64,000 nt of DNA from Halichondria panicea (Eukaryota > Porifera > Demospongiae > Suberitida > Halichondriidae): positions 5,433,963 through 5,497,962 of the forward strand of contig NC_087382.1 in assembly GCF_963675165.1 (NCBI RefSeq), in the 5' to 3' direction. Under the pieces are notes generated by a model. It saw only the letters and a program-made list of their open reading frames with translations. It had not been told where the DNA came from and made no database searches. Shown here piece after piece: positions 46,186 through 56,381 of the stretch. Position numbers and translations under genes: made by a program. Position 1 is the first letter of the stretch; every line of letters begins with the position of its first letter.

Positions 46186-47739
46186 ATGAGACAAACTAAC
46201 TCTAAGAGCGGAGGCAGCCCTCTGGTATCAAGGAATGGCTGGTGCAAGTACAGAGTGAGGTGGTTCTATTCCAAAGGAGCATTTCTCGTTCTGGTCTGGG
46301 TTATGCTGTTGACTATAGCCTGTATATCAGTGTACCATGTGTTCCATCAACAACCTTATGTCAATTCTGTAATTTCGAAATGGCTACTTGCTATCCCATC
46401 TGTGTTTGGTTTGTTCGGAACTGTTTTCTCAGGATGGTTAGCTGACGCTAAGCTTGGGAACTACAGAGTGATGAAATACAGTTTTGTGCTGTTATTTCTT
46501 ACAAGTTTGTTTTCTAGTGCCATCACCCTAGTTCCTGGCATTGCTCATTACGTATATGTTGTGAGTGTCTTGTACTGCATAGGTGGGAGTCTCTCTATAG
46601 TAGCTGTGGTAGCATGCTATGTTACTTCACTACAACTTGGCCTGGATCAGATGCCTGATGCTTCATCTTCCAATATCACTAGTTTTATTGCCTGGTTTGC
46701 ATTCAGTATCTATGCTGGTGTTTGGATTCCTTATGTTGCCGATTTACCCATTATATCTGGTACTTTGTGTAGTCAAATGCCATACTGGGTTGTCCAACTT
46801 TACAGTTTGCTGTCACCTTTGTGTATGAGTGCTGTTCTTATTCTTGATTTTCTCCTTGCTAAGAAATGGCTTATAATTGAGCCAAAGTCACCTCAGTCTC
46901 TAACAACCATCTACCGTGTTCTCAAGTTTGCAGCCAAGCACAAGGCTCCCCTCAATCGCAGTGCTCTCACATATTGGGAGGAAAACGTACCTTCGAGAAT
47001 GGACCTGGGAAAGTCAAGATATGGTGGACCATTCACTACAGAGCAAGTTGAAGATGTGAAGACTATTCTACGTTTGTTACCCCTCTGCTTAACGCTATGG
47101 CTTCTTGGGTGCTCACTTGCAATATTCCATCCGCTAAACTATAATGTTTATCCTCCAGATTGGAATTGTTATGTTTCAAGGCTTCTGTCCTTGTTCACAT
47201 ATCACAATTTGTGGTGTGGTATGGTTTGGACTGTCTTTTATGAATTTGTTCTATACCCAGTGATTTGTAACAAGCTTCCCAGCATCCTTAGAAGAATTGA
47301 GATAATTTCTCTCTTCAATATGACTCTCAGTATTGTGTTTCTAATTCTGCAACTACTACAAACCAATTTCGATGATTTCGATGCAATCAAGTATGTTACA
47401 ATCGTCTTAGCTTCAATTTCTAGAGGTTTGCTCACAATGTTGCTTGCTAGTACCATGCTGGAGTTAATTTGTGCTCAAGCTCCATACAACATGAGAGGAT
47501 TGTTTGGAGGGTGTTTGGTGCTGGTGTTGTTCTCATCTTTTATTATTGGCTATTACTTTCCATTGAACGTCAGACTCACAATATATGAGGTTATTGTTAG
47601 AGTAGGCATCAGTCTGCTTGGATTTATCCTGTACTGCCTCCTTGCTCGCTGGTATAAAAGGAGAGTTAGAGACGAGAACTACAATGCACACAGAGTGGTG
47701 GAGGAGGTATATGATCTATATTTGTCAGCTCAGCATTGA
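46186..47739 (+). CDS. type I POT-like transporter, intact, 517 residues (reference copy)
   Basis: Likely an integral membrane carrier of the POT/PTR (SLC15-like) branch of the MFS. Predicted helices lie near residues 31-50, 66-84, 97-118, 124-145, 163-182, 205-228, 295-314, 335-358, 371-392, 402-425, 440-458 and 468-488. Family marks are GWLADAKLGNY (83-93), [17 protein letters not shown] (151-167), the TM6-7 loop with [18 protein letters not shown] (269-286), and ELICAQAPYNMRG (426-438), which matches the POT TM10 QAPxxM motif. The ExxERFxYYG proton motif of classical POTs is not recognisable; [10 protein letters not shown] (22-31) occupies its place. The C-terminus is basic then acidic ([12 protein letters not shown]). 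Substrate and coupling cannot be inferred. The gene is a single exon, preceded by an alpha-class pseudogene. Confidence 0.85.
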   Translation: MRQTNSKSGGSPLVSRNGWCKYRVRWFYSKGAFLVLVWVMLLTIACISVYHVFHQQPYVNSVISKWLLAIPSVFGLFGTVFSGWLADAKLGNYRVMKYSFVLLFLTSLFSSAITLVPGIAHYVYVVSVLYCIGGSLSIVAVVACYVTSLQLGLDQMPDASSSNITSFIAWFAFSIYAGVWIPYVADLPIISGTLCSQMPYWVVQLYSLLSPLCMSAVLILDFLLAKKWLIIEPKSPQSLTTIYRVLKFAAKHKAPLNRSALTYWEENVPSRMDLGKSRYGGPFTTEQVEDVKTILRLLPLCLTLWLLGCSLAIFHPLNYNVYPPDWNCYVSRLLSLFTYHNLWCGMVWTVFYEFVLYPVICNKLPSILRRIEIISLFNMTLSIVFLILQLLQTNFDDFDAIKYVTIVLASISRGLLTMLLASTMLELICAQAPYNMRGLFGGCLVLVLFSSFIIGYYFPLNVRLTIYEVIVRVGISLLGFILYCLLARWYKRRVRDENYNAHRVVEEVYDLYLSAQH

Positions 47740-47757
47740 GATATCTGCCTTTTTATC

Positions 47758-48359
47758 CAGGGCCGTAGCCACCAGTCCTGGTTTCAACCTGACCACTTTT
47801 TCGAGGTGAATAGGCAATGGTTGTCACTACAGTAAACACATAATTGACAAAAAATGCAGTGAACCATAGATTATAGAGGAGATTCCAATCTCCTCTATAA
47901 TGGAATCTCCTCTATAATCTATGAGTGAACTTCTTCTGCAGTGCAAAACATGCAAGCATGCTAGAACTATAAGTGATCAAGACTATTAGTCTACATGCTA
48001 TCATTGCTATGGCGAGAGAGAATCCCTTCCAAGTCTTCCAGACCAAGCTCACCATCCAGCTAACCATTTTTTGTTCCCCAAGCGATCATTTGGAAAGTCC
48101 AAACCAGTTCTGTGGTCTTGCCATTACAACTTTGCTGTTTCTCCATCATGATAAGAATCAAGATGTTGTGTTCTGTAACATTTGTGTTAGGGCTAAGCTT
48201 TAAAGCTGAACAGAATCTAGTGCAGGTAGCCAGTAGAGAAGGGGCGTTACCAACGATACCTGAAATGGGTGTGGCCTAAAAAATTCAACGCGCATAGCGC
48301 GCCGATTTGTTCTATTTCATAACAACCTGACCACTCTAAAGTTGGTGGCTACGGCCCTG
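47758..48359. mobile_element. 602-bp TIR element with CAGGGCCGTAGCCACC ends, copy A
   Basis: The terminal inverted repeats are CAGGGCCGTAGCCACCA and TGGTGGCTACGGCCCTG. TTATC is duplicated (47753-47757 and 48360-48364). The empty site survives near 24343. A frame containing DVVFCNICVRAKL hints at the zinc-finger start of a transposase, but most of it is missing. The 5-bp target and CAGGG ends would suit a hAT-like group with 5-bp duplications; that assignment is tentative. Confidence 0.85.
47865..47923. repeat. 59-bp perfect palindromic insertion inside the TIR element
   Basis: Arms of 23 bp (CATAGATTATAGAGGAGATT and three more bases) are exact complements around a 13-bp loop. AGTGAAC is duplicated on both sides (47858-47864 and 47924-47930). 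The second copy of the host element (51994) lacks it. It is thus a separate small insertion or a templated repair product. Confidence 0.85.
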
Positions 48360-48725
48360 TTATCTATGCACAGAACCATTTATGTTGGTATAGATGTACA
48401 GGTGATTCACTGTGAACAGCTTGCACACACACGTACACACAAAAAGCGTGCTATATAAACAGTTTTAGTATGCTCACCGCACTTCTTTTTTTTTTTCATC
48501 AGTCTTGCAATTTATCATTGGACACCTTTGATTATCTTTGAGCTTGTATTAACGATCGACGGCATGTACAAATACTGAAACTGCAATAACCCTTTTCAGG
48601 GATGATAGTTGCTATATGATTATAGGTGTGTCGCACTGCATGCAAGAACAATATAATTTCACTCAGTATTACAATACAATAATAATAGAAATTAGATTTT
48701 GCTCTACTAATTACAGTAATACATT
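48360..48725 (+). other. type I 3' flank, right part
   Basis: Same sequence as 7500-7864 and 24350-24708. No gene is seen. Confidence 0.55.
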
Positions 48726-49262
48726 TAGCAGCCATCCCTACATGACTGTGTGTGTGTGTGTGACTGTCTGCATGTTATATGGGACAAACTATAAACTCTA
48801 CGAACGAAGACAGCCCTCACAGTGAGGTGGTTCTATTCCAAAGGAGCATTTCTTCTTCTGGTCTGGATTCTGCTGTTGACTATAGCCTGTTCCTCAGTGC
48901 CTGGTATATCCCCCTGGTGCCAATATTATAATTTCGAAATGGCTACCTGCATGCTACTGGTTTGTTAGGAGCTGCATGTTTTCTCAGGATGGCTAGCTGA
49001 CGCTAAACTACTTGGGAACTACAGAGTAATGAAATACAGTTGTTAATGTTTGCTTTCTAGTCACCTGCACCCTAGTTCCTGGCGTTGCTCAATATACGTG
49101 AATGTCTTGTACTGCATAGGTGCATGGGAGTCTCTTTATCGTAGCAGGAGTAGCATGTTTTGTTACCTCACTATACAACTCGGCCTGGATCATATCCAAA
49201 ACTTTAAGTATGCTGCAAAATCATCAACAGCAATTACTGCAAAGGAAAAAATCGCATAATTA
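48726..49262 (+). pseudogene. decayed transporter fragment (TM1-TM5 part)
   Basis: Third copy of the fragment at 7865 and 24709. It is closer to the 24709 copy, with which it shares the downstream MITE-end/DNAJC13 junction at 49509-49522. Confidence 0.82.
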
Positions 49263-49538
49263 TGTATACATGTATACATGACTTGTAGTCATGGCAATGT
49301 CAATGGAATACGAATGTAATTACTTATGAAGCTCTTGGAAAGGCTTACTATAATTATTGTAGTAGAACAAAACAAATTTGCCATAATTATTTTGAGAAGG
49401 TATACCGTCAACTTGGGTATTTCCGAAAAAAACATGTGGCCGTTTGGCAACTGCTTTACAAAGCCATTAAAGAAATAATCATCAATAAACTAAGCTAAAA
49501 CATAATTATACCGTATAGCAGGTAATTTTATTGTGTAG

Positions 49539-51797
49539 GTTCTGAGGAAACCAAAGGAGTTTCTGATATCACTACTCGACAAGTTTGGACAGCTCTCACA
49601 GTCTGCTCATCCTGATGTGAGTGAATATTTTATGTGCTAAATGTGTGTGTGTTTTATAGTAAAAATTAGTCACATACTGTTGTTACGGTACATTTGTTGA
49701 GGGGTTAATTAGAAAAGATGTGCAATTATTTAAAATGTACGTATAATAAATTTGTTGTTACACCAAAATTCCATTCAAATTTATTCTGCGTTTACACTGT
49801 ATAACTCCAATTGTCAGACTTACTACCTAACCCCCCCTCCCCCTCCAGGGAGAGATCCTGGAGACAGTGACAGAGGCTTGTGTTTGTCTCTTTACTGCCC
49901 AACCATCACTAGCGGACCAGGTAAGCTCCTAGAGTGATGGAATCTAGCCCCTCTTAACGATCACCCGTGCGTGGTGGAAAGGTCAACCATGCATGCATGT
50001 ACCATAACAAATTAATTGATGACTATTCTGTAATTATCAGTCTCTCCGGTTCTTGTTCCAGGTTCCACCGCTGGGTCACATTCCCAGGATCCTGGCCCGA
50101 ATGAAGGCTGACAACGAAGTTATTCCAAAAGCTTGTCTTCAGGTCACACACATACTGGCGGACAGCGAGGTAAAATACAATACATTCATAATACAGCTGT
50201 ACAAGTGTCAAATTAATAGGGTCAAACGTACCTGTTACATGTTACGTAATGTTGCTCACCATTCTCATTTACCTTTGATTTAGTGAAGCACTTTTTCTAT
50301 CTAAGCTTGCGGGTTGCACAAAATTAATGAATGTGTCAAGTTTGTCTTAGTTCTCTTTTTCTGAGGTTATTGTACCAACAAAATAATAATTTAGCTCGAT
50401 GAGCATCAATTTTCATTTTCTATTGTCAGTATTGAGTTGGTTGTTAAGGTTTCTCTTGACTTTCACAGGTTTGTGTGCGAACGATGTCCAAGTGTGACAC
50501 AGTGGTTCCGTTGATCTGTGCCATGAAGAAGAGGAAAGACAGTGTACACGTTGCCGCAGAGACCATCAAAAAGCTATATGACCTCATGATTCCCGAGCTA
50601 GTGGTACAGGTATGTGAATCTGTTGGCATGGTATGAAATACTAGGAACTATAATTAATTATTCACATACGTGTTAATAAGTGACTCATCCCTGTTCCACG
50701 TACACAGGCTGTGAATGGAGAGTTGATCCCGTTCCTACTGAAGCTGCTTGAGGACCCTCTGTGACAAGCCGTCAGCCGCTAAAGCACTCATAGCTGAGTC
50801 CCTCAAGAATATGGCTAAAGACCTCGCCAATGGAGAGGGGTCAGTATACATACATGTAGCTCAAAACAAAATAGATTAATCATGGTTGAACCATAATTAT
50901 GTATACAGCTTGAGGATGTACCTGTACATGTACATTGTAGCTCTTCTATGATCATTAGTATGAACCAAAACTGAGGGGTTGGTAGATTATGGTAGCATAA
51001 TTTTGAGCATAATAGGTACATTTTTTTGGTGAGAATTATGCTGGCATAATAGGCACATTTATAACAATTACGAGAATAATAGGGAGGTTCCCAGAAATAC
51101 AGGTCAGTACGAGTCATAAGTATAAACAATTGGAATTACTGGTGCATGGTTAATTATCTCCTTGCAATTCTAGTGTCAGTCGCGTGGCAATTATTTATAG
51201 TTTGATGTTACTTAATTGTGCGACGACATGGGGCCTATGTTGTGCTTTGGAGGAATAATGTGGGAATAATGTGGGAATAATAGGTGATTTGAAAAGAATA
51301 ATAGAAAAGAATAATAGGCTGTTTATTTGAGCATAAAAGAGTAGCGTAATAATTATCTCGAGCATAATCTACCAACCCCTAAGTCCAAAACTCAATCTAA
51401 ATAAGCACATGTGTAGCCAAAAATTAATGATGATTGCTCCCTATATAGTTATTGCATGTGTTTCACTGACAATTTGTGAGAATTTGCTATCATCAATCTT
51501 GGTTGCCAGGAAGTTTAACGAATCACACGCTCACCTACCCCCTTCTCCACACATACACACATACAGATATTAGAGATACTGGAAAAATCCCTTGTGTGGT
51601 CGGCGTACAAAGACCAGAAACATGATCTCTTTCTCACCAACACGACTGTATCTGGTTACCTTACGGGTCCGTCTGGCGTAGCTGGTTACCTCACGGCTGG
51701 AAGCTCATCGTCGGCTAACAATGCAAATAGTTCTGCCCCACCCCCACTAGAGCCGCCGGAGGACACACCAGCTGGCGATGATGACGATGATGACTAG
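49539..51797 (+). pseudogene. DNAJC13: DNAJC13 3' fragment, copy 4, 8-bp deletion
   Basis: Last six exons: 49539-49616, 49849-49920, 50062-50169, 50469-50609, about 50708-50837, and 51567-51797. The fifth has lost 8 bases (CCTCTGTGACAAG against CCTCTGTCTGAGTGTGACAAG), which creates an immediate TGA. The donor that follows has also lost AG (GGAGAGGGGTCAG). The intron after it carries a TIR element. Otherwise the exons are close to copy 1, including the intact acceptor GTAG that copy 1 lacks. The 5' limit is the same as in copy 2. Confidence 0.9.
50970..51384. mobile_element. 415-bp TIR element in DNAJC13 copy 4 intron
   Basis: The ends are ACTGAGGGGTTGGTAGATTA and its near-complement ending CTACCAACCCCTAAGT. 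CCAAA flanks both sides (50965-50969 and 51385-51389). If ACT is counted as target rather than element, the duplication is CCAAAACT, 8 bp. Copies 1-3 have the empty site. The inside is rich in GGAATAAT repeats and has no coding frame. Superfamily is uncertain. Confidence 0.83.
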
Positions 51798-53277
51798 CTG
51801 TATCTTAGGTTGTTATATAATTGTATGAGTTGTGAGTTGTGAGTACAAAAACTGCTTTCTATTTTTAAAGTCTGTAATAATGTATCGTGGATTTTAAGGT
51901 ACATGACATAATACATTTTAATTTTGATTATGGTAAAGATCATGCAGTTGAAAACTGATAATCATGTATGACTGTGAAAGTGTCTCTTTGTGACAGGGCC
52001 GTAGCCACCAACTTTAGAGTGGTCAGGTTATGAAATGGATCAAATTGGCGCGAATTTTTTGGCCACGCCCACCTCCGGTATCGTTGGTTACGCCCCTTCT
52101 CTACTGGCAATACTACTGCTGGAAGCTTAGCCCTAACACAATAATGTTACAGAACACAACATCTTGCAGCAAAGTTGTATTTGGCAAGACCACAGACCTG
52201 GTTTGGACTTTCCAAATGATCGCTTGGGGAACAACAAATTGTTAGCTGGATGATGAGCTTGGTCTGGAAGACTTGGAAGGGACTCTCTCTCGCCATAGCA
52301 ATGATAGCATGTAGACTAATAGTCTTGATCACTTATAGTTCTAGCATGATGCTTGCATGTTTTGCACTGCAGAAGAAGTTCACTGCATTTTTGTCCATTA
52401 TGTGTGTTTACTGTAGTGACGACCATTGCCTATTTACCTCGGAAAAAGTGGTCAGGTTGAAACCTGACTAACCTGACTGGTGGCTACGGCCCTGTGTGAT
52501 GTCAGGGTGCATGAATATTGAGTCATGCACTCCTAGGTCCTGGTGATGTGAACTGTACATAATTTGGATCTGAGGCAGCTCTTAGTTCAGATCAAAATTC
52601 ACATTAAATTTATGCATGCATGCATATCGGCGTATTCCTCTGGAATGATGGTGCATGGCGCTTATAAATAATCAAACAGCTGCCGGATGAAAACGGATGT
52701 ACGAAAAACAAGAAGCTGATTTTTCACCCGACAATGTATAGGTCTACCTATGAAAAAAAATTTGGCATGACATTTGCAATATAATTTATGATCTGTGTCT
52801 GATAAATTGCTGTTGAAGTTCCACCATGCTCTAGTGTAAATTATTGTTTTTATGTCAGGTAACCTGCATGAACGTATATGCATGATTGTCTTCAGCATAT
52901 CAAGTCTCTGCATGCATGATGTAAACCACATTGAAAATAATAACCAACACCAACCCATTTTGTTTACGTCCTTTTAATTTAACCATTAGCTACATGCTTA
53001 TTTTAACTTCAACTGTGCTCCTTAGTTTGAAGAACTGAAGAGATATCATTGAGCGGCTCAGCCAGCCCTATACTGATCCTATATACCATTTTAGAAAACT
53101 TCCTTATTTGTACACTTTTTCCTCACTTTAGATTGCTTTTTTCTATTTTTGACTCAACCCTAATACTAATGTGTCTCGTATAGACGTCTAAGGCTTGACA
53201 AATATACAACTGCTATATACGGTATAATTATACTTGACTGTGGCTGTTTTAGTTTCATTTTCCAGTATATATAATTA
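51798..53277 (+). other. 3' flank of DNAJC13 copy 4
   Basis: Module spacer as at 20106 and 35387, interrupted by the TIR element in the next entry. The hairpin seen near 20309 is weakened here by base loss (GTCAGGGTGCATGA). No gene was recognised. Confidence 0.55.
51994..52494. mobile_element. 501-bp TIR element with CAGGGCCGTAGCCACC ends, copy B
   Basis: Same family as 47758 but inserted in the opposite orientation. TGTGA is duplicated (51989-51993 and 52495-52499), and copies 1 and 3 of the flank show the site TCTTTGTGATGTC empty. It lacks the 59-bp palindrome. The two copies agree in a 5-bp target size. Confidence 0.88.
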
Positions 53278-53503
53278 CCGTATAGCGCGAAATTTTCGAG
53301 GCACTTATATTTCGTGGATTGGCCTCTAAAAGCCATTTCGTTGCACAATGTTCGCGGAATGACTGCTTACCGGAAGCCACGCCTTTAAATCTTGCACGTT
53401 ATAGCAGGTAAAGAACGATTTTCGTGGACTTAATTTTCGTGTAGGATTGCTAACCCACGAAATCCACGAAAATTAAGCCCCTCGAAAATTTCGCGCTATA
53501 CGG
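53278..53503. mobile_element. CCGTATAGC-family MITE, 226 bp
   Basis: The ends CCGTATAGCGCGAAATTTTC and the complement GAAAATTTCGCGCTATACGG form long inverted repeats. TA is duplicated (53276-53277 and 53504-53505). Equivalent sites in the other modules read AATTATGTATTAG without insertion. It shares terminal bases but not the interior of the 41754 copy, so it is a second subfamily. Confidence 0.92.
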
Positions 53504-53924
53504 TATGTATTAGACGGTACAATTGTATGAATGTGGTATGAGCTTTGTTTTGACCGTTAATGGAGAGGTATTTTGTTTTTCCAAATGCACATATTCATCA
53601 TTCTTCGCCATGTAGTATATATGCAAACAGTTTGTCAATGGGCACTTATTTTGATGATTTTTGAGCTTGTATTAACAATCGATGGGATATTAATACTGAA
53701 AATTAAAGCAATAACATGACTCTGCTCATGACTATATTTAGTCAAAGTAGTAAACCACTTCGTTTAACTTTACATACGTAGATCTACATGCACAAGTGCA
53801 TTGCATGATTGTGCATGCATGTATCTTCATGCATGTGCATAAATATAGGCCTACTGCAAGAACTATATATATAGTATTAGTGTTTAGCAGCCATCCCTAT
53901 ATACATGTGCACTGTGTGTCTGTT
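53504..53924 (+). other. upstream region of type II transporter
   Basis: Same sequence as before 22897, 27926 and 36845. ATGCATGC-rich; no promoter motif recognised. Confidence 0.55.
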
Positions 53925-55478
53925 ATGAGACAAACTAACTCTACGAGCGGAGGCAGCCCTCTGGTATCAAGGAATGGCTGTTGCAAGTACAGAGTGAGGT
54001 GGTTCTATTCCAAGGGAGCATTTCTTGTTCTGGTCTGGAATATGCTGTTGACCATAGCCTGTGTGTCAGTGTCTCATATATTCCGTAAACGACATGATGT
54101 CAATATTGTAATTTCAAAATGGCTATTTGCTTTTCCTATTGTGTTTGGTTTTTTTGGAGCTGTTTTCTCAGGATGGCTAGCTGACGCTAAGCTGGGAAAC
54201 TACAGAGTGATGAAATACAGTTTTGTACTGTTGTTTCTTATATCTTTGCTTTCTAGTGTCGTCACCCTAGTTCCTGGCATTGCTCATCATGTGTATGTTG
54301 CGAGTGTCTTGTACTGCATAGGTGGGAGTCTCTCTATAGTAGCTGTGGTAGCATGCTTTGTTACCTTATTACAGCTTGGCCTGGATCAGATGCCTGATGC
54401 TTCATCTTCCAATATTACTAGTTTTATTGCCTGGTTTGTATTCAATATCTATGCTGGTTTTTGGATCTCAAACGTTTCCAATTTGCCCATTATATCTGGT
54501 ACTTTGTGTAGCAGTCAAATACCATACTGGGTTGTCCAACTTTACAGTTTGCTGCTACCTTTGTGTTTGAGTGCTGTTCTTATTCTTGATTTTCTCCTTG
54601 CTAAGAAATGGCTTATAATTGAGCCAAAGTCACCTCAGTCTCTAACAACCATCTACCGTGTTCTCAAGTTTGCAGCCAAGCACAAGGCTCCCCTCAATCG
54701 CAGTGCTCTCACATATTGGGAGGAAAACGTACCTTCAAGAATGGACCTGGGAAAGTCAAGATACGGTGGACCATTCACTACAGAGCAAGTTGAAGATGTG
54801 AAGACCATCCTACGTTTGTTACCCCTCTGTTTAACACTATCGCTTTTTGGGTGCTCACTTGCAATATTCCATCCACCACATGAAACATTGTATCTTCCCG
54901 ATGTGAATAGTTATGTTTCAGAGCTTCTGGCCTTAATCACATACAACTCTTGGTGGTGTGGTATGGTTTGGACGGTCTTTTATGAATTTATTCTATACCC
55001 TGTGATTCGTAACAGGCTTCCCAGCATTCTTAGAAAAATCGGAATCATTTCTTTCTTAATCACGGCTCTCGACATTGTGTTTGTAATTCTGGGACTAGTC
55101 CACTACTATCACAGTGATTTAGTGGCAGTTCGTTATGTCATTGTGATATTACATTCAGTTTCTCAAGGTTTGTTCCTAATGTTGCTTGCTAGTGCCATGC
55201 TGCAGTTAGTTTGTGCTCAGGCTCCATACAACATGAGAGGAGTGTTTGGTGGATGTACAATACTTGCGTTGATGTTACCTTCGATTATCACGGATTCTTT
55301 TCCATTGAAATTCACATTAACAATATTATATGGGATTAAAGCCGCTGTCAGTCTGCTTGGATTCATCGTGTACTGCCTCCTGGCTCGCTGGTACAAAAGG
55401 AGAGTTAGAGACGAGGACTACAATGTACAAGCTGTTGTGGAGGAGGTGTATGATCGATACTTGTCAGCTCAACATTGA
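53925..55478 (+). CDS. type II POT-like transporter, intact, 517 residues
   Basis: The frame is open from MRQTNSTSGG to SAQH. Distinct residues include KWLFAFPIVFGFFGAV in TM2, HHVYVASVLYC in TM4, LSLFGCSLAIF in TM7, and GGCTILALMLPSIITDS in TM11. Its 5' half matches the 5' half of the hybrid at 22897 (VSHIFRKRHDVNIVISKW), so a gene of this kind was the type II parent of that recombination. The position is equivalent to 36845, one module earlier. Confidence 0.85.
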   Translation: MRQTNSTSGGSPLVSRNGCCKYRVRWFYSKGAFLVLVWNMLLTIACVSVSHIFRKRHDVNIVISKWLFAFPIVFGFFGAVFSGWLADAKLGNYRVMKYSFVLLFLISLLSSVVTLVPGIAHHVYVASVLYCIGGSLSIVAVVACFVTLLQLGLDQMPDASSSNITSFIAWFVFNIYAGFWISNVSNLPIISGTLCSSQIPYWVVQLYSLLLPLCLSAVLILDFLLAKKWLIIEPKSPQSLTTIYRVLKFAAKHKAPLNRSALTYWEENVPSRMDLGKSRYGGPFTTEQVEDVKTILRLLPLCLTLSLFGCSLAIFHPPHETLYLPDVNSYVSELLALITYNSWWCGMVWTVFYEFILYPVIRNRLPSILRKIGIISFLITALDIVFVILGLVHYYHSDLVAVRYVIVILHSVSQGLFLMLLASAMLQLVCAQAPYNMRGVFGGCTILALMLPSIITDSFPLKFTLTILYGIKAAVSLLGFIVYCLLARWYKRRVRDEDYNVQAVVEEVYDRYLSAQH

Positions 55479-56381
55479 CTAAATGTTGTTCTGTTACGAC
55501 TGCATGATACGTTTTATCCTCTGTCTTTTTGTCGATCATACATGTTCAGAAAAATTATACGTAAATGAGCTAACTATATACATGTAGAGTTAAGTCATTG
55601 TGTTTGGCTGTCCTCTTGGTATGTGTACTGGCGTGGTGTGTTGTGATCTATCTTGATCTACCCTGTTCTATCCTGATGTGTTTTGTTATGTATTTATCAC
55701 ACTATTGTTGTGTGATCACTTTTGTTATGATTATCATGCACCTTTCGTTTCTGGATTGTTCTGGACTATTCTCGATTATTCTCTTATTCTCGATCAGCCC
55801 CCTGGGACTTGACTCTTATAAATAGCATTACCTTTTTCAATTGTTGTTGCTGATGATACCATGTACTTATCGTGAATTTACTTACGAAGTAAAAAATATT
55901 TATTGGCAGTCAATCCCTGAACTTGAAACAATAGCAATAAATAGTCTAGCCTGTCTAGCTATATACTCTTTTGCATGGTTGCAAGAAGAATCTAACAGGC
56001 TGTTTTGCACACATAATTAGTTAAATCATTCTCTAATACAGTCATGCAATTTATCATTGGACACCTTTGATTATCTTTGAGCTTGTATTAACGATCAATG
56101 CATGTACAAATACTGAAAAACTACGCTCATAGCAACATGATTATTATGGCCATTTGGGAGAAATCTGTTGAAGTTCCACCATGCACTATAACTATGTTGA
56201 CTTATTGTACGAACCACTCCATGGTACTGACTGTATGAATAGATTCACTCAGGTGTGTCTCTGAGCACTGGATATGATGAAGAATAGATTCACTCAGGAT
56301 TGTTGCCACCAATAGTTATTGCGCAACTGTCCCTATAATTAGATATACCTGTGTGTGTGTGTGTCTGCGTCTGTGTCTGTT
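55479..56381 (+). other. 3' flank of type II transporter
   Basis: Standard flank. The region of the repeated hydrophobic small frame has an altered start (ATGTAGAGTTAAGTCATTG). It ends with a GT microsatellite. Confidence 0.6.

Noticed and set aside
46186-47739. Assignment of peptide or nitrate substrate to the carriers
   Set aside because: Key POT coupling residues are not visible and no substrate-specific motif was recognised.
48004-48203. Complete transposase in the 47758 element
   Set aside because: Only a short frame with one CxxC-like motif; catalytic parts are missing.
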